Below, one piece after another: positions 40,564 through 48,548 of a DNA stretch of 48,619 nt. The DNA comes from Solirubrobacterales bacterium (GTDB lineage Bacteria > Actinomycetota > Thermoleophilia > Solirubrobacterales > 70-9). Position 1 is the first letter of the stretch; each line of letters begins with the position of its first letter. Under the pieces are notes generated by a model that ran no database searches, was not told where the DNA came from, and was given only the letters and a program-made list of their open reading frames with translations. The DNA lies in assembly GCA_017882505.1 (NCBI GenBank), contig JADGPJ010000011.1, forward strand, positions 1 through 48,619. Direction: 5' to 3'. A program made the translations under genes and the position numbers.

Positions 40564-41811
40564 TTACGGATTGGTCGGCTCCAGCCCGATCAGGTCGAAA
40601 TAGCCGACCAGGTAGAGGTGTCGGGCGTCGGACACGACGGGCGTGTAGCCGGCCGTGTCCAGCTGGAAGACCTTGCGATGGGTGCGGACGTCGATGCCGA
40701 TCGCGTCGTGCGTGTCGAAGCTCGAGGTGTAGACGGTGTGGTCGATCACCACGGCCGTGCCCGGTACCGGCCCGCCGACGTCGTAGTGCCACCGCAGCTT
40801 GCCGCTGCGGGCGTCCAGCGCGTAGAAGCGGCTGTTTTCGGAGCCGATGTAGATGGTCGCCGGGGTACCGGGGACCCTTGCCGCCGCGGGCGAGCCGTAG
40901 ATGGGGGCGCCGGTCGGGAAGGACCATGCGACCTTGCCGGTCCTTTCGTCGAAGGCGAAGACCGTGCCGTCGTTGCGGGCCGCGTAGACGCGGCCGAAGG
41001 AGATCGAGGGGGAGGAGTAGAAGCCGCCCTCTCCGAACGGCGGCACCCTGGTGGTGTTGGTGCGCCAGACCGGTCTGCCGGTGGCCGCGTCGAGCGCGAA
41101 CATCGCCCCCAGGTAGTCGGCGACGAAGAGGCGCCCGTGATGGAAGCTGGGACTGGCTTTGATCGCGCCCGGCGAGTCGAAGCGCCAGAGGAACTTCCCG
41201 TCGGAGGCCCGCAGAGCGACGACGTCGGTCTCGTCGTCCCCGAGGTAGATACGACCCCCGACGGCCATCGGCGAGGACTCGAGGTGGGCGTGGAGGTCGC
41301 GCTTCCAGACCAGCTTCCCGGTCGCCGCATCGACCGCGACCAGGTCGCCGTCGAGGAAGGCGAAGAAGACCTTGCCTTCGTGGTAGGCCGGCGCGGTGAC
41401 GTCGGTCGGGTTGCCCTTGTCCTCCGGGTCGGCAAGCCGCTGCCAGAGGATCTTGCGATCCCGCAGCCGCACGGCTTTCGCGTTGCCGTACTTGTTGACC
41501 ACGTAGGCGACGCCGTTGGCGATCGCGGGGGGGAACTCGATCAGCGCGTGCGTGTCGATCGACCAGGCCTGGCGCAGAGGAGGGTCGAGCGCCCGGTTCC
41601 TGACCGGCAGGTAGTGCGTGCGCTCCGGCAACCTCCCGAACAGCGGCCAGGCGACGTGGTAGGTGACCCTCTCGGTCGGCCCCGTCGCCTTTCCGGTCGA
41701 TTCGTTCCTTTCCGTTTCGCCGGAGCTGCCACCACAGCCCCCGAGTGCGACCAAGCCCAGGGCCAGCGCCAGGACGGCGAGGGCGGAGAGCCTTGCGGGA
41801 ATCGTGCGCAT
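40564..41811 (-). CDS. PQQ-like beta-propeller lipoprotein
   Basis: From ATG 41811 the protein has 415 residues. The signal peptide ends in a lipobox (LVALGGCGGSSG), so it is probably a lipoprotein on the outer face of the membrane. The rest is a beta-propeller of repeats of the PQQ/Pyrrolo-quinoline type: VVALRASDGKFLWRF, MFALDAATGRPVWR, VFAFDERTGKVAWSF and FYALDARSGKLRWHY. The AxDxxTGKxxW pattern is seen in each. Binding of PQQ itself is not shown; BamB-like scaffold roles use the same repeats. A TTG start seven codons upstream is less likely. Confidence 0.9.
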   Translation of the reverse strand: MRTIPARLSALAVLALALGLVALGGCGGSSGETERNESTGKATGPTERVTYHVAWPLFGRLPERTHYLPVRNRALDPPLRQAWSIDTHALIEFPPAIANGVAYVVNKYGNAKAVRLRDRKILWQRLADPEDKGNPTDVTAPAYHEGKVFFAFLDGDLVAVDAATGKLVWKRDLHAHLESSPMAVGGRIYLGDDETDVVALRASDGKFLWRFDSPGAIKASPSFHHGRLFVADYLGAMFALDAATGRPVWRTNTTRVPPFGEGGFYSSPSISFGRVYAARNDGTVFAFDERTGKVAWSFPTGAPIYGSPAAARVPGTPATIYIGSENSRFYALDARSGKLRWHYDVGGPVPGTAVVIDHTVYTSSFDTHDAIGIDVRTHRKVFQLDTAGYTPVVSDARHLYLVGYFDLIGLEPTNP

Positions 41812-41878
41812 TCCGTTGTCCTGTATCGGCAACGTGCTGCGGATGCGAGAGGGCGGAAGGTCGAAGGCGCCGACGTCG

Positions 41879-42013
41879 CTAGCGGCCGGCGCCGCACTTC
41901 TGGCATTCCTCGTCGTGGGTCCAGAGCCGGGTTACGCGATCGCCGATGACGTTCGCGGGGGCAGGACTCCACTGATGCCGACAGACCACCTGCTTGACTT
42001 TCTGCTTCAGCAT
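41879..42013 (-). CDS. 44-residue zinc-ribbon-like mini-protein
   Basis: A short frame from ATG 42013: MLKQKVKQVVCRHQWSP, then GDRVTRLWTHDEECQKCGAGR and stop. The CxHxW near the front and the CxxC near the end resemble the metal-binding pattern of small actinobacterial and phage zinc-ribbon proteins (Cys-x-His ... Cys-x-x-Cys). It has no clear Shine-Dalgarno sequence. It lies between the lipoprotein gene and the large L,D-transpeptidase gene, on the same strand as both. The motif order is unlikely by chance, but a gene this short stays provisional. Confidence 0.5.
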   Translation of the reverse strand: MLKQKVKQVVCRHQWSPAPANVIGDRVTRLWTHDEECQKCGAGR

Positions 42014-42425
42014 CACGCGGTCGAGCGGAGAGGGCATCGGCAAGGCACGCACGAATCTCTAATCGGCAACTCGGCCGCCGAACTTCAGTCCCGCGGGAAA
42101 TTTCCTTTGCGGATGTGGTTCAGCGGACCGCGCCGGCTTCGGCCGCCGCCCGAAGCTGCCATAGTGGTTGTCGTTGGACGCTGTAACGGACGGAATCGTC
42201 CGAGCTGAAGACAAGGGACTGCGCAGCCGCGTGGTCCCACTCGCGTTCTGGGGCCTTTCTCGGGTCTTCACGCCCTGGGTCGAATTCGGCGGACCGCGAA
42301 AATGCCGGTCGACGACGATCCGGTCGTCCGTCGCGGGTGGGCTTGCGGTCGCTGGGGAGCTTTCGCGTTTCATGGGCGGTAGGTACGCAGAACGCACCAA
42401 TGCCGTTCAACCCGACTGGTCGTGC
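42014..42425. other. 412-base region without a recognised gene
   Basis: Lies between the mini-protein start and the end of the large L,D-transpeptidase gene. Several open frames cross it on both strands, but none resembles a known family or has a good start. Short inverted repeats (GGACG/CGTCC around 42189-42202) are present. It may hold the terminator of the transpeptidase gene and the promoter of the minus-strand genes beyond. Confidence 0.5.
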
Positions 42426-44072
42426 CTACGATTCGACCGTGACCAGGGTGCCGACCGGCGTGTAGGGCCAGATCTTGGCGGCGTCTTCGAGCCGCATCTC
42501 GACGCAACCGAGGCTCTGCGGGCTGCCGTAGGAGGCGCGGTCGAAGCTGTGCAGGGCGTCGCCGCCGTTGAAGTAGCTGACCCACATGATCCCGGGGTCT
42601 TCGTAATGGGAGCCGTCGGGGTTTTCGCCACTCATCGTCGTTTCTTCGAGGTGCTCGAAGACGGGGAAGGTCCCGAGTTCGGTTTCGGCGCCGGGGATGC
42701 CGGTGTTGGCCGGCACGCTGACGACGATGTGTCCGTTGTGCCAGAGCGTCGTCTTCTCGGGCAGCGTCTCGCTGACGTAGACATAGCTGTAGCCGGGTTC
42801 GGAGCTGCGCTTGCCGGCGATCGCGTCTTCCAGCAGGGCGCTCCAGACTTCGGCCCCGGGTTCGCCGTCGGGTTCCATTTCGTGCTGGGTCTCGAACGCC
42901 ATCAGCGCGCCTTCGGTGACGACGCTTTCTTCGCCGGGCGTCCAGGCTTTCTTCAGGCTCGCGGGCGTGTTCGGGTAGCGCCATTCGAAGCTGCCCTTGG
43001 GTGGTTCGACCGCGGCGCGCAGCTCCCCGGCCGGGGTCTTGGCGACGGGGGCGCTCTTGGGCTTCCACTCGACCGGCAGATAGCCGGCGTCGGCGAGCAG
43101 CTGCTGCAGCCGCAGGGTGGATCCCGGCGGGATCGTCCAGTCGATGCTGCGCGAGGTGTGCAGCGAGCCGTCTTCGGCGATCACGGCGACCTTCTCCGGC
43201 AGCTTCACTTCGACGTCGGTGCTGAGCCCGGCGCCGTAGCCCGAGGGCCGGAAGAGCAGGGTGTGGCGGTCAACCTGGTGCCAGCTGCCGGAGGCACTGG
43301 GGATCAGCTTCGGCTTGGCCGAGCCGAGCACCTTGTGGACCGGCTGGGAGAAGGTCAGGCGCAGCGGTGTCGCCGGCGAGACCTCGGAGCCGGGCGCCGG
43401 GCTTGCGGCGACGCTGGGGGAGTCGCTGGCGGGGAACCAGGTGACGCTCTGCGGCTTGCCCGGCCGCTCCCAGGTGCGGGGAACGCCGGCGACGATGACG
43501 GTGCCGGCGGCCTGCTGGGAGCCGAGGCTGACCGAGCTGCGGGGGTGCGCGAAGGCGCGGTGGTGAAGGTGACCGGGGGTCCCATAGGAGACGGAGCTGA
43601 CCGGTTGATCGAAGGAGACCCTGGGCGGGGAGTTGGGGCTTACGGTCAGCCAGCGGCTGCGGACTCGCGCCGCGGGGGCGTGCAGGGTCAGGTGCTCGTG
43701 CTTTTCGCTGCCGACCAGCCAGCCGACCAGGCTGGGGCGCTTGACGACGACGTCGACCGAGACCGCCTCTCCGGGACTGAGCTGCAGCTTCGGGATCAGG
43801 CGGCCGTTGTGAACCGCGATCGGGATCGGCTTCCCGTCGGGTCCGGTGGCGTCGACCCGCTCGATCGTGCCGCCGAAGGTTTCGGTTTCGACCTTGGCGA
43901 GGGCGCTCGGATCCGAGCTCAGGCTCGATCCCGACATCGCGAAGGCGACGACCCCGAACCCGGCCAGGACGATCACCACGACCGCGCCGACGATCAACGC
44001 GGCGCGCAGACGCCAGCGGGAGTGTTGCTCCGGCGCAGAGCTGGCGTCGAGCTGCGGCTCCTCGTTCACCAC
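42426..44072 (-). CDS. large L,D-transpeptidase (YkuD) with Ig-like domains
   Basis: The 548-residue protein has an N-terminal membrane anchor (LRAALIVGAVVVIVLAGFGVVAF). Beta-rich regions follow (about 60-330), including SEVSPATPLRLTFSQPV, an Ig-like pattern. A peptidoglycan-binding-like stretch (LRLQQLLADAGYLPVEWKP) comes next, and a C-terminal YkuD domain ends in LHSFDRASYGSPQSLGCVEM with catalytic His and Cys. The active site reads SLGCVEM, unlike the SHGCVRM of the enzyme at 24-25 kb. It probably forms cell-wall cross-links outside the membrane. A divergent enoyl-reductase-like gene starts 111 bases upstream. Confidence 0.9.
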   Translation of the reverse strand: MVNEEPQLDASSAPEQHSRWRLRAALIVGAVVVIVLAGFGVVAFAMSGSSLSSDPSALAKVETETFGGTIERVDATGPDGKPIPIAVHNGRLIPKLQLSPGEAVSVDVVVKRPSLVGWLVGSEKHEHLTLHAPAARVRSRWLTVSPNSPPRVSFDQPVSSVSYGTPGHLHHRAFAHPRSSVSLGSQQAAGTVIVAGVPRTWERPGKPQSVTWFPASDSPSVAASPAPGSEVSPATPLRLTFSQPVHKVLGSAKPKLIPSASGSWHQVDRHTLLFRPSGYGAGLSTDVEVKLPEKVAVIAEDGSLHTSRSIDWTIPPGSTLRLQQLLADAGYLPVEWKPKSAPVAKTPAGELRAAVEPPKGSFEWRYPNTPASLKKAWTPGEESVVTEGALMAFETQHEMEPDGEPGAEVWSALLEDAIAGKRSSEPGYSYVYVSETLPEKTTLWHNGHIVVSVPANTGIPGAETELGTFPVFEHLEETTMSGENPDGSHYEDPGIMWVSYFNGGDALHSFDRASYGSPQSLGCVEMRLEDAAKIWPYTPVGTLVTVES

Positions 44073-44183
44073 TCAGAGAATAGGCAGGTGAACCGATGGT
44101 CCCCGAGAGTGGACGGCTGTCTGAAAGCAATCTGCCGACCCTCGGAGAGGGGTGTGGCCGCTGAGTTGTCAGAATGCCTCCCC

Positions 44184-45368
44184 GTGGAGGCTGAACGGCA
44201 ATACGACCTCGCGCTGTTCGGTGCCACCGGGTTCACCGGCGGTCTCACCGCCCGATACCTGGCCCAGCATGCGCCGGAGGGGCTGCGCTGGGCGCTCGTC
44301 GGTCGCAACCGTGGCAAGCTCGAGGCCGTCGCGTCGCAGCTCGCGCAGCTCGAGCCGGCGGCACCGGCTCCCGACCTGCTCGAGGCCGATGCCGCCGACC
44401 CCGCCGCCCTGGCGAAGGTCGCGGTGGCGGCAAGGGTCGTGATCACGACCGTCGGGCCCTACGCGCTCTACGGCGGGCCGCTGGTCGCCGCCTGCGCCGC
44501 GGCCGGGACCGACTACGTCGACCTCACCGGCGAGCCGGAGTTCGTCGACCGGATGTGGGTCGAGAACCACGCCGAAGCCGAGCGGACCGGGGCACGGATC
44601 GTCCACTGCTGCGGCTTCGACTCGATCCCGCACGACCTCGGCGTCTACTTCACCATCCAGCGGCTGCCCGAGGGGGTGCCGCTGAAGGTCAACGGCTACG
44701 TCCGCTCCAGCGCCAGCTTCTCGGGCGGCACCTACGCCTCGGCGATCAACGCCTTCGCCCGCTTCCGCCAGACCCTCGGCGCCGCCAAGCAGCGCCGTCA
44801 CTCCGAGCCGCGCGCGGAGGGGCGGGAGATCCACTCCTCCGCGCCGGTCGTTCGCCGCGACACCGACCTCGGCGGCTGGGTCGTGCCGCTGCCGACGATC
44901 GACGGCACGGTCGTCCGCCGCTCCGCCGCCGCGCTCGATCGCTACGGCCCGGACTTCACCTACGGCCACCACATGGTCAGCCGCCATCTGAGCACGATCG
45001 CCGCGATCTCGGCCGGGGTCGGCGCCGTTGCCCTCCTGGCGCCGCTGCCGCCGGCGCGCAAGCTGCTGCTGAAGGTCAAGTCCTCCGGCGAGGGGCCGGA
45101 CGAGGCCGAGCGCGAGCGCAGCTGGTTCCGGGTCCGCTTCGTCGGCGAAGGCGGTGGCAAGCGCGTCGTCACCGAGGTCTCCGGCGGCGATCCCGGTTAT
45201 GGCGAGACCTCGAAGATGCTGGCCGAGTCGGGTCTCTGCCTCGCCTTCGACGAGCTGCCGCCGAGCGCCGGCCAGGTGACGACGGCGGTGGCGATGGGTG
45301 ACGCACTTCTCACGAGGCTGCAGAGGGCGGGAATAGCCTTCAGCGTGCTCGAGCCAGCGGAAGCCTGA
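44184..45368 (+). CDS. saccharopine dehydrogenase-like NAD(P)-binding protein (trans-acting enoyl reductase type)
   Basis: From GTG 44184 (VEAERQYDLALFGATGFTGG) the protein has 394 residues. The Rossmann motif GATGFTGGLTARYL is followed by WALVGRNRGKLEAV, VVITTVGPYALYGGPLVAACAAAGTDYVDLTGE, and HCCGFDSIPHDLGVY. This is the pattern of mycobacterial trans-acting enoyl reductases (Rv2953-like) and related saccharopine-dehydrogenase-fold proteins. In mycobacteria they act on phthiocerol-type lipids; no polyketide synthase is nearby, so the role here is open. A GTG 30 bases upstream is an alternative. The monooxygenase gene follows after two bases, implying coupled function. Confidence 0.88.
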   Translation: MEAERQYDLALFGATGFTGGLTARYLAQHAPEGLRWALVGRNRGKLEAVASQLAQLEPAAPAPDLLEADAADPAALAKVAVAARVVITTVGPYALYGGPLVAACAAAGTDYVDLTGEPEFVDRMWVENHAEAERTGARIVHCCGFDSIPHDLGVYFTIQRLPEGVPLKVNGYVRSSASFSGGTYASAINAFARFRQTLGAAKQRRHSEPRAEGREIHSSAPVVRRDTDLGGWVVPLPTIDGTVVRRSAAALDRYGPDFTYGHHMVSRHLSTIAAISAGVGAVALLAPLPPARKLLLKVKSSGEGPDEAERERSWFRVRFVGEGGGKRVVTEVSGGDPGYGETSKMLAESGLCLAFDELPPSAGQVTTAVAMGDALLTRLQRAGIAFSVLEPAEA

Positions 45369-45370
45369 CC

Positions 45371-46879
45371 ATGGGAGCGGAGAGAGTGTCATCTGAACAT
45401 TTCGACGTGCTGATCGTCGGTGCCGGCCTTTCCGGCATCGGCGCCGCCCACCACCTGCAGCAGCGCTGTCCCGGCAAGACCTACGCGATCCTCGAGGCGC
45501 GCGAGGAAATCGGCGGCACCTGGGACCTCTTCCGCTACCCGGGGATCCGCTCCGACTCCGACATGCACACGCTCGGCTACCGCTTTCGTCCCTGGACGGA
45601 GGCGAAAGCGATCGCCGACGGCCCCTCGATCCTGCGCTACGTCCGCGACACCGCCAGCGAGGGCGGGATCGACCGCCACATTCGCCTCCGCCACCGCGTA
45701 GTCAACGCCGAGTGGTCGAGCGCCGACGCCCGGTGGACCGTGGAAGCGGAGCGCACCGACAGCGGCGAGACGGTGACCGTGACCTGCGGCTTCCTCTTCG
45801 TCAACAGCGGCTACTACCGCTACGACGAGGGCTACACCCCGGAGTTCCACGGCCTCGACCGCTTCACCGGTGAGGTAGTCCATCCCCAGCACTGGCCCGA
45901 GGAGCTCGACTACGCCGGCAAGCGGGTGGTCGTGATCGGCAGCGGCGCTACCGCGGTGACGCTGGTCCCGGCGATGGCGAAGGACGCCGCCCACGTGACG
46001 ATGCTGCAGCGCTCGCCGACCTACATCGTCTCGATGCCCGGCGAAGACGCTCTCGCCAATCGCCTGCGCCGCCACCTGCCCGACCGAGTCGTCTATCCGA
46101 TCGTGCGCTGGAAGAACGTCTTCCTACAGGGAGTCAGCTACCGGCTCAGCCGCCGCCGCCCGGAGCTGATGAAAAAGCTGCTGCGCCGCGGGGCGATGAA
46201 GGCGCTGCCACCGGGCTACGACGTCGACACCCACTTCAACCCCCGCTACAACCCCTGGGACCAGCGCCTCTGCCTGGTCCCCGACGCCGACCTCTTCAAG
46301 GCGCTCCACGACGGCAGCGCCGAGATCGTGACCGACCGGATCGAGAGCTTCACCGAGGACGGGATCAGGCTCGAGTCGGGAGCCGAACTGAAAGCCGACC
46401 TGGTCGTCACCGCGACCGGCCTCAACCTGCTCTTCCTCGGCGGCATGCGGGTCGCGATCGACGGCGAGGAGCCGGACATGGCGCGGGCGCTGACCTACAA
46501 GGGGATGATGCTGAGCGACTTCCCCAACTTCGCCTACACGCTCGGCTACACCAACGCCTCCTGGACGCTGAAGGCCGACCTCACCTCCGAATACATCTGC
46601 CGCCTGCTCAACCACATGGACGCCGGCGGCTACAGCATCTGCACCCCCAAGGTCAGCGACCCGTCGATCACCGAGCAGCCGCTGCTCGACTTCAACTCCG
46701 GCTACGTCCTGCGCTCGATCGACGCCCTGCCCAAGCAAGGCTCGAAGGAGCCGTGGAAGCTGCGCCAGAACTACCCGCTCGACCTGCGGACGCTGCGCCA
46801 CGGCCCTGTCGCCGACGGCACGATGCAGTTCTCCAACCCGACGCCGAAGGCGCAGGTCGCGGAGAGGGCGGCCGTCTGA
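45371..46879 (+). CDS. flavin-containing/Baeyer-Villiger-type monooxygenase
   Basis: The 502-residue protein has the FAD site VLIVGAGLSGIGAAHHL, the motif EIGGTWDLFRYPGIRSDSDMHTLGY, the NADPH-binding VVVIGSGATAVTLVPAMA, and the region FHGLDRFTGEVVHPQHWP. The FxGxxxHxxxWP-type fingerprint is present in the last of these. It is close to EthA-like enzymes, which oxidise ketones or thioamides. The start follows the enoyl-reductase-like gene by two bases. Downstream, the glycosidase frame begins at its stop codon. Substrate unknown; a lipid ketone is possible given the neighbour. Confidence 0.92.
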   Translation: MGAERVSSEHFDVLIVGAGLSGIGAAHHLQQRCPGKTYAILEAREEIGGTWDLFRYPGIRSDSDMHTLGYRFRPWTEAKAIADGPSILRYVRDTASEGGIDRHIRLRHRVVNAEWSSADARWTVEAERTDSGETVTVTCGFLFVNSGYYRYDEGYTPEFHGLDRFTGEVVHPQHWPEELDYAGKRVVVIGSGATAVTLVPAMAKDAAHVTMLQRSPTYIVSMPGEDALANRLRRHLPDRVVYPIVRWKNVFLQGVSYRLSRRRPELMKKLLRRGAMKALPPGYDVDTHFNPRYNPWDQRLCLVPDADLFKALHDGSAEIVTDRIESFTEDGIRLESGAELKADLVVTATGLNLLFLGGMRVAIDGEEPDMARALTYKGMMLSDFPNFAYTLGYTNASWTLKADLTSEYICRLLNHMDAGGYSICTPKVSDPSITEQPLLDFNSGYVLRSIDALPKQGSKEPWKLRQNYPLDLRTLRHGPVADGTMQFSNPTPKAQVAERAAV

Positions 46880-47936
46880 GCCGCCGTCGGGTCCCGCGCC
46901 TGGCGATCGCTTTCGCCGCGGCGCTGGCGCTCCTCGTCGCGGCGGCGCCGTTCGCGCGCGCCGCGACTCCCTGGATCGGCGTCCGCGACAACCGCCTCGT
47001 CGACGGCGCCGGCCACACGGTCCGGCTGCTCGGCGTCAACCGCTCGGGCACGGAGTACTCCTGCCAGCAGGGCTATGGCTTCTTCGACGGGCCCAGCGAC
47101 GTCGCCTCGATCCGGGCGATGAAGAGCTGGCACATCGACGCGGTCAGGCTGCCGCTGAACGAGACCTGCTGGCTGGGGATCAACGGAATCGCTCCCGACC
47201 TCGGCGGGGCGGCCTACCAGGCGGCGATTCGCTCCTACGTGGACAGGCTGGAGGCCGCCGGCCTCTACGTGATCCTCGACCTCCACATCGCCGCCCCGGG
47301 CGGCTTGCAGGCGACCGGGATCATCCCGATGCCCGACGCCGACCATGCCCCCGACTTCTGGCGCAGCGTCGCCGCCGCCTACCGCGACGACCACGCTGTT
47401 CTCTTCGACCTCTACAACGAGCCGCACGACGTCGGCTGGCACTGCTGGGAGTGGGGCTGCCAGATCCACGACCAGCGGGTGGGCGGCTACCGCGCCGCGG
47501 GAATGCGGCAGCTGGTTGCCGCGGTGCGCTCGACCGGCGCCGAACAGCCGCTGCTGATCGGCGGTGTCGGCTGGTCCCGCAACCTCGATCGCTGGCTCGC
47601 CACCTGCCGCCAGACCCGCTCCACGCCGAGGTCGCCTCCAACCACACCTACGACTTCGCCGCCTGCTACTCGACCTGCCGCGCCGACCTATCCCGGATTG
47701 CCGCCCGCCACCCGGTCGTCACCGGTGAGATGGGGGAGGGGGACTGCCGTCACACCTACATCGACCCCTACATGCGCTGGGCCGATCGCCACGGAGTGTC
47801 ATATCTCGGCTGGACCTGGGACACCCACGGCGGCTGGACCTGCCGGGCCGGGCCTTCGCTGATCACCGACTACAGCGGTTCCCCGACCGGTTTCGGGATC
47901 GGCCTCCGCGAACACCTGCGGGCGCTCGCCCGCTGA
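46876..47936 (+). pseudogene. secreted GH5-type glycoside hydrolase (cellulase-like), single frameshift
   Basis: The first frame encodes a signal peptide (RLAIAFAAALALLVAAAPFARA) and the front of a GH5 barrel: RDNRLVDGAGHTVRLLGVNRSG, YVILDLHIAAPGG and LYNEPHDVGWHCWEW, with acid/base Glu in NEP. Near 47610-47616 similarity jumps to a different frame, giving DPLHAEVASNHTYDF, VVTGEMGEGDC with the nucleophile Glu, and YLGWTWDTHGGW, ending at 47936. Adding one C to the run at that point restores a single frame of normal length. The likely start is CTG 46876, overlapping the monooxygenase TGA and preceded by GGAGAGG. It is either a recent mutation or a sequencing error. Confidence 0.78.
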
Positions 47937-47941
47937 CCACC

Positions 47942-48218
47942 GTGGCCGGGCTGCGGGCGCTGGTCGGCCCCGACGTCGACGATCCAGGCCCGCCACGACG
48001 TCCGTCCCATGCGCGGCGGCACGTCGAAGATCGACCACCCCCAGGTCGGTCAGCCGGAGCTCGGCTACGAGGAGCTGCCGGTTCCCGACGTCGACTGCAT
48101 GACGCCCGTCCTCTACCACGCCAAGGCCGGCAGCCCGAGCGCCCAGAAGCTCGCCCTCCTCGCCAGCACCATCGCCGCCGAGCGCAAGCCACGCGAGCCG
48201 CCGCGCAGCGGCGGGTAA
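47942..48218 (+). pseudogene. remnant of an MmyB-type helix-turn-helix regulator (ligand-binding domain)
   Basis: The first ~20 codons read TVAGLRALVGPDVDDPG, and then in a different frame ARHDVRPMRGGTSKIDHP, VGQPELGYEELPVPD and YHAKAGSPSAQKLALLASTIA. In order these are two pieces of the MmyB-like ligand-binding domain (LR..., ..DDP, ..HDVR.., HP.VG.L.L.YE.L, GSPS..L.LL). The N-terminal HTH is gone and the stretch between DDP and ARHDVR is deleted with a frame change. It is a decayed regulator between the broken glycosidase and the DUF2630 gene. Confidence 0.6.
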
Positions 48219-48221
48219 TCT
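48216..48221 (+). promoter_or_regulatory. putative -10 box (TAATCT) of the DUF2630 gene
   Basis: TAATCT overlaps the stop of the MmyB remnant and ends eight bases before ATG 48230. No Shine-Dalgarno sequence intervenes, as at several other genes here. Confidence 0.4.
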
Positions 48222-48229
48222 ACGTCGAC

Positions 48230-48490
48230 ATGGACGACCAGCAGGTACTCAGCCGCATCGACGAGCTCGTCAAGGAGGAGGAGGATCTTCTCCACCGTCA
48301 CGAGGCCGACGGCCTCAGCTCCGAAGACCACGCCCGCCTGGAGGAGCTCAAAGTCCAGCTCGACAAGGCCTGGGATTACCTGCGCCAGCGCCGCGCCCTC
48401 CGCCAGTACGGCGAGGACCCCGACGAGGCCAGCATGCGCGACGGCGGCACCGTCGAGGGCTACGGCACCGTCAAGGACTACGAGGGCTGA
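48230..48490 (+). CDS. DUF2630 family protein
   Basis: From ATG 48230 the protein has 86 residues with the typical DUF2630 layout: VLSRIDELVKEEEDLLHRHE, LSSEDHARLEELKVQLDKAWD and YLRQRRALRQYGEDPDEASMR. It is mostly helical, with two charged helices followed by a conserved RRALRxxGEDPDEA segment. The family is common in actinobacteria and of unknown function. It stands alone, just before tRNA-Cys. Confidence 0.92.
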   Translation: MDDQQVLSRIDELVKEEEDLLHRHEADGLSSEDHARLEELKVQLDKAWDYLRQRRALRQYGEDPDEASMRDGGTVEGYGTVKDYEG

Positions 48491-48548
48491 CGTCCGCAGG
48501 GCCCCCGCCCGAGAGGCCCTGACCGTCGCTAGGCTTCAACCGCTTCTC

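Noticed and set aside
41843-42208. Plus-strand frame beginning like a signal peptide
   Set aside because: After the hydrophobic start it is featureless, it has no ribosome-binding site, and the minus strand there encodes the more convincing mini-protein.
42168-44183. Long in-frame extension upstream of the enoyl-reductase-like gene
   Set aside because: It is antisense to the large L,D-transpeptidase and has no motif; the family start lies at 44184.
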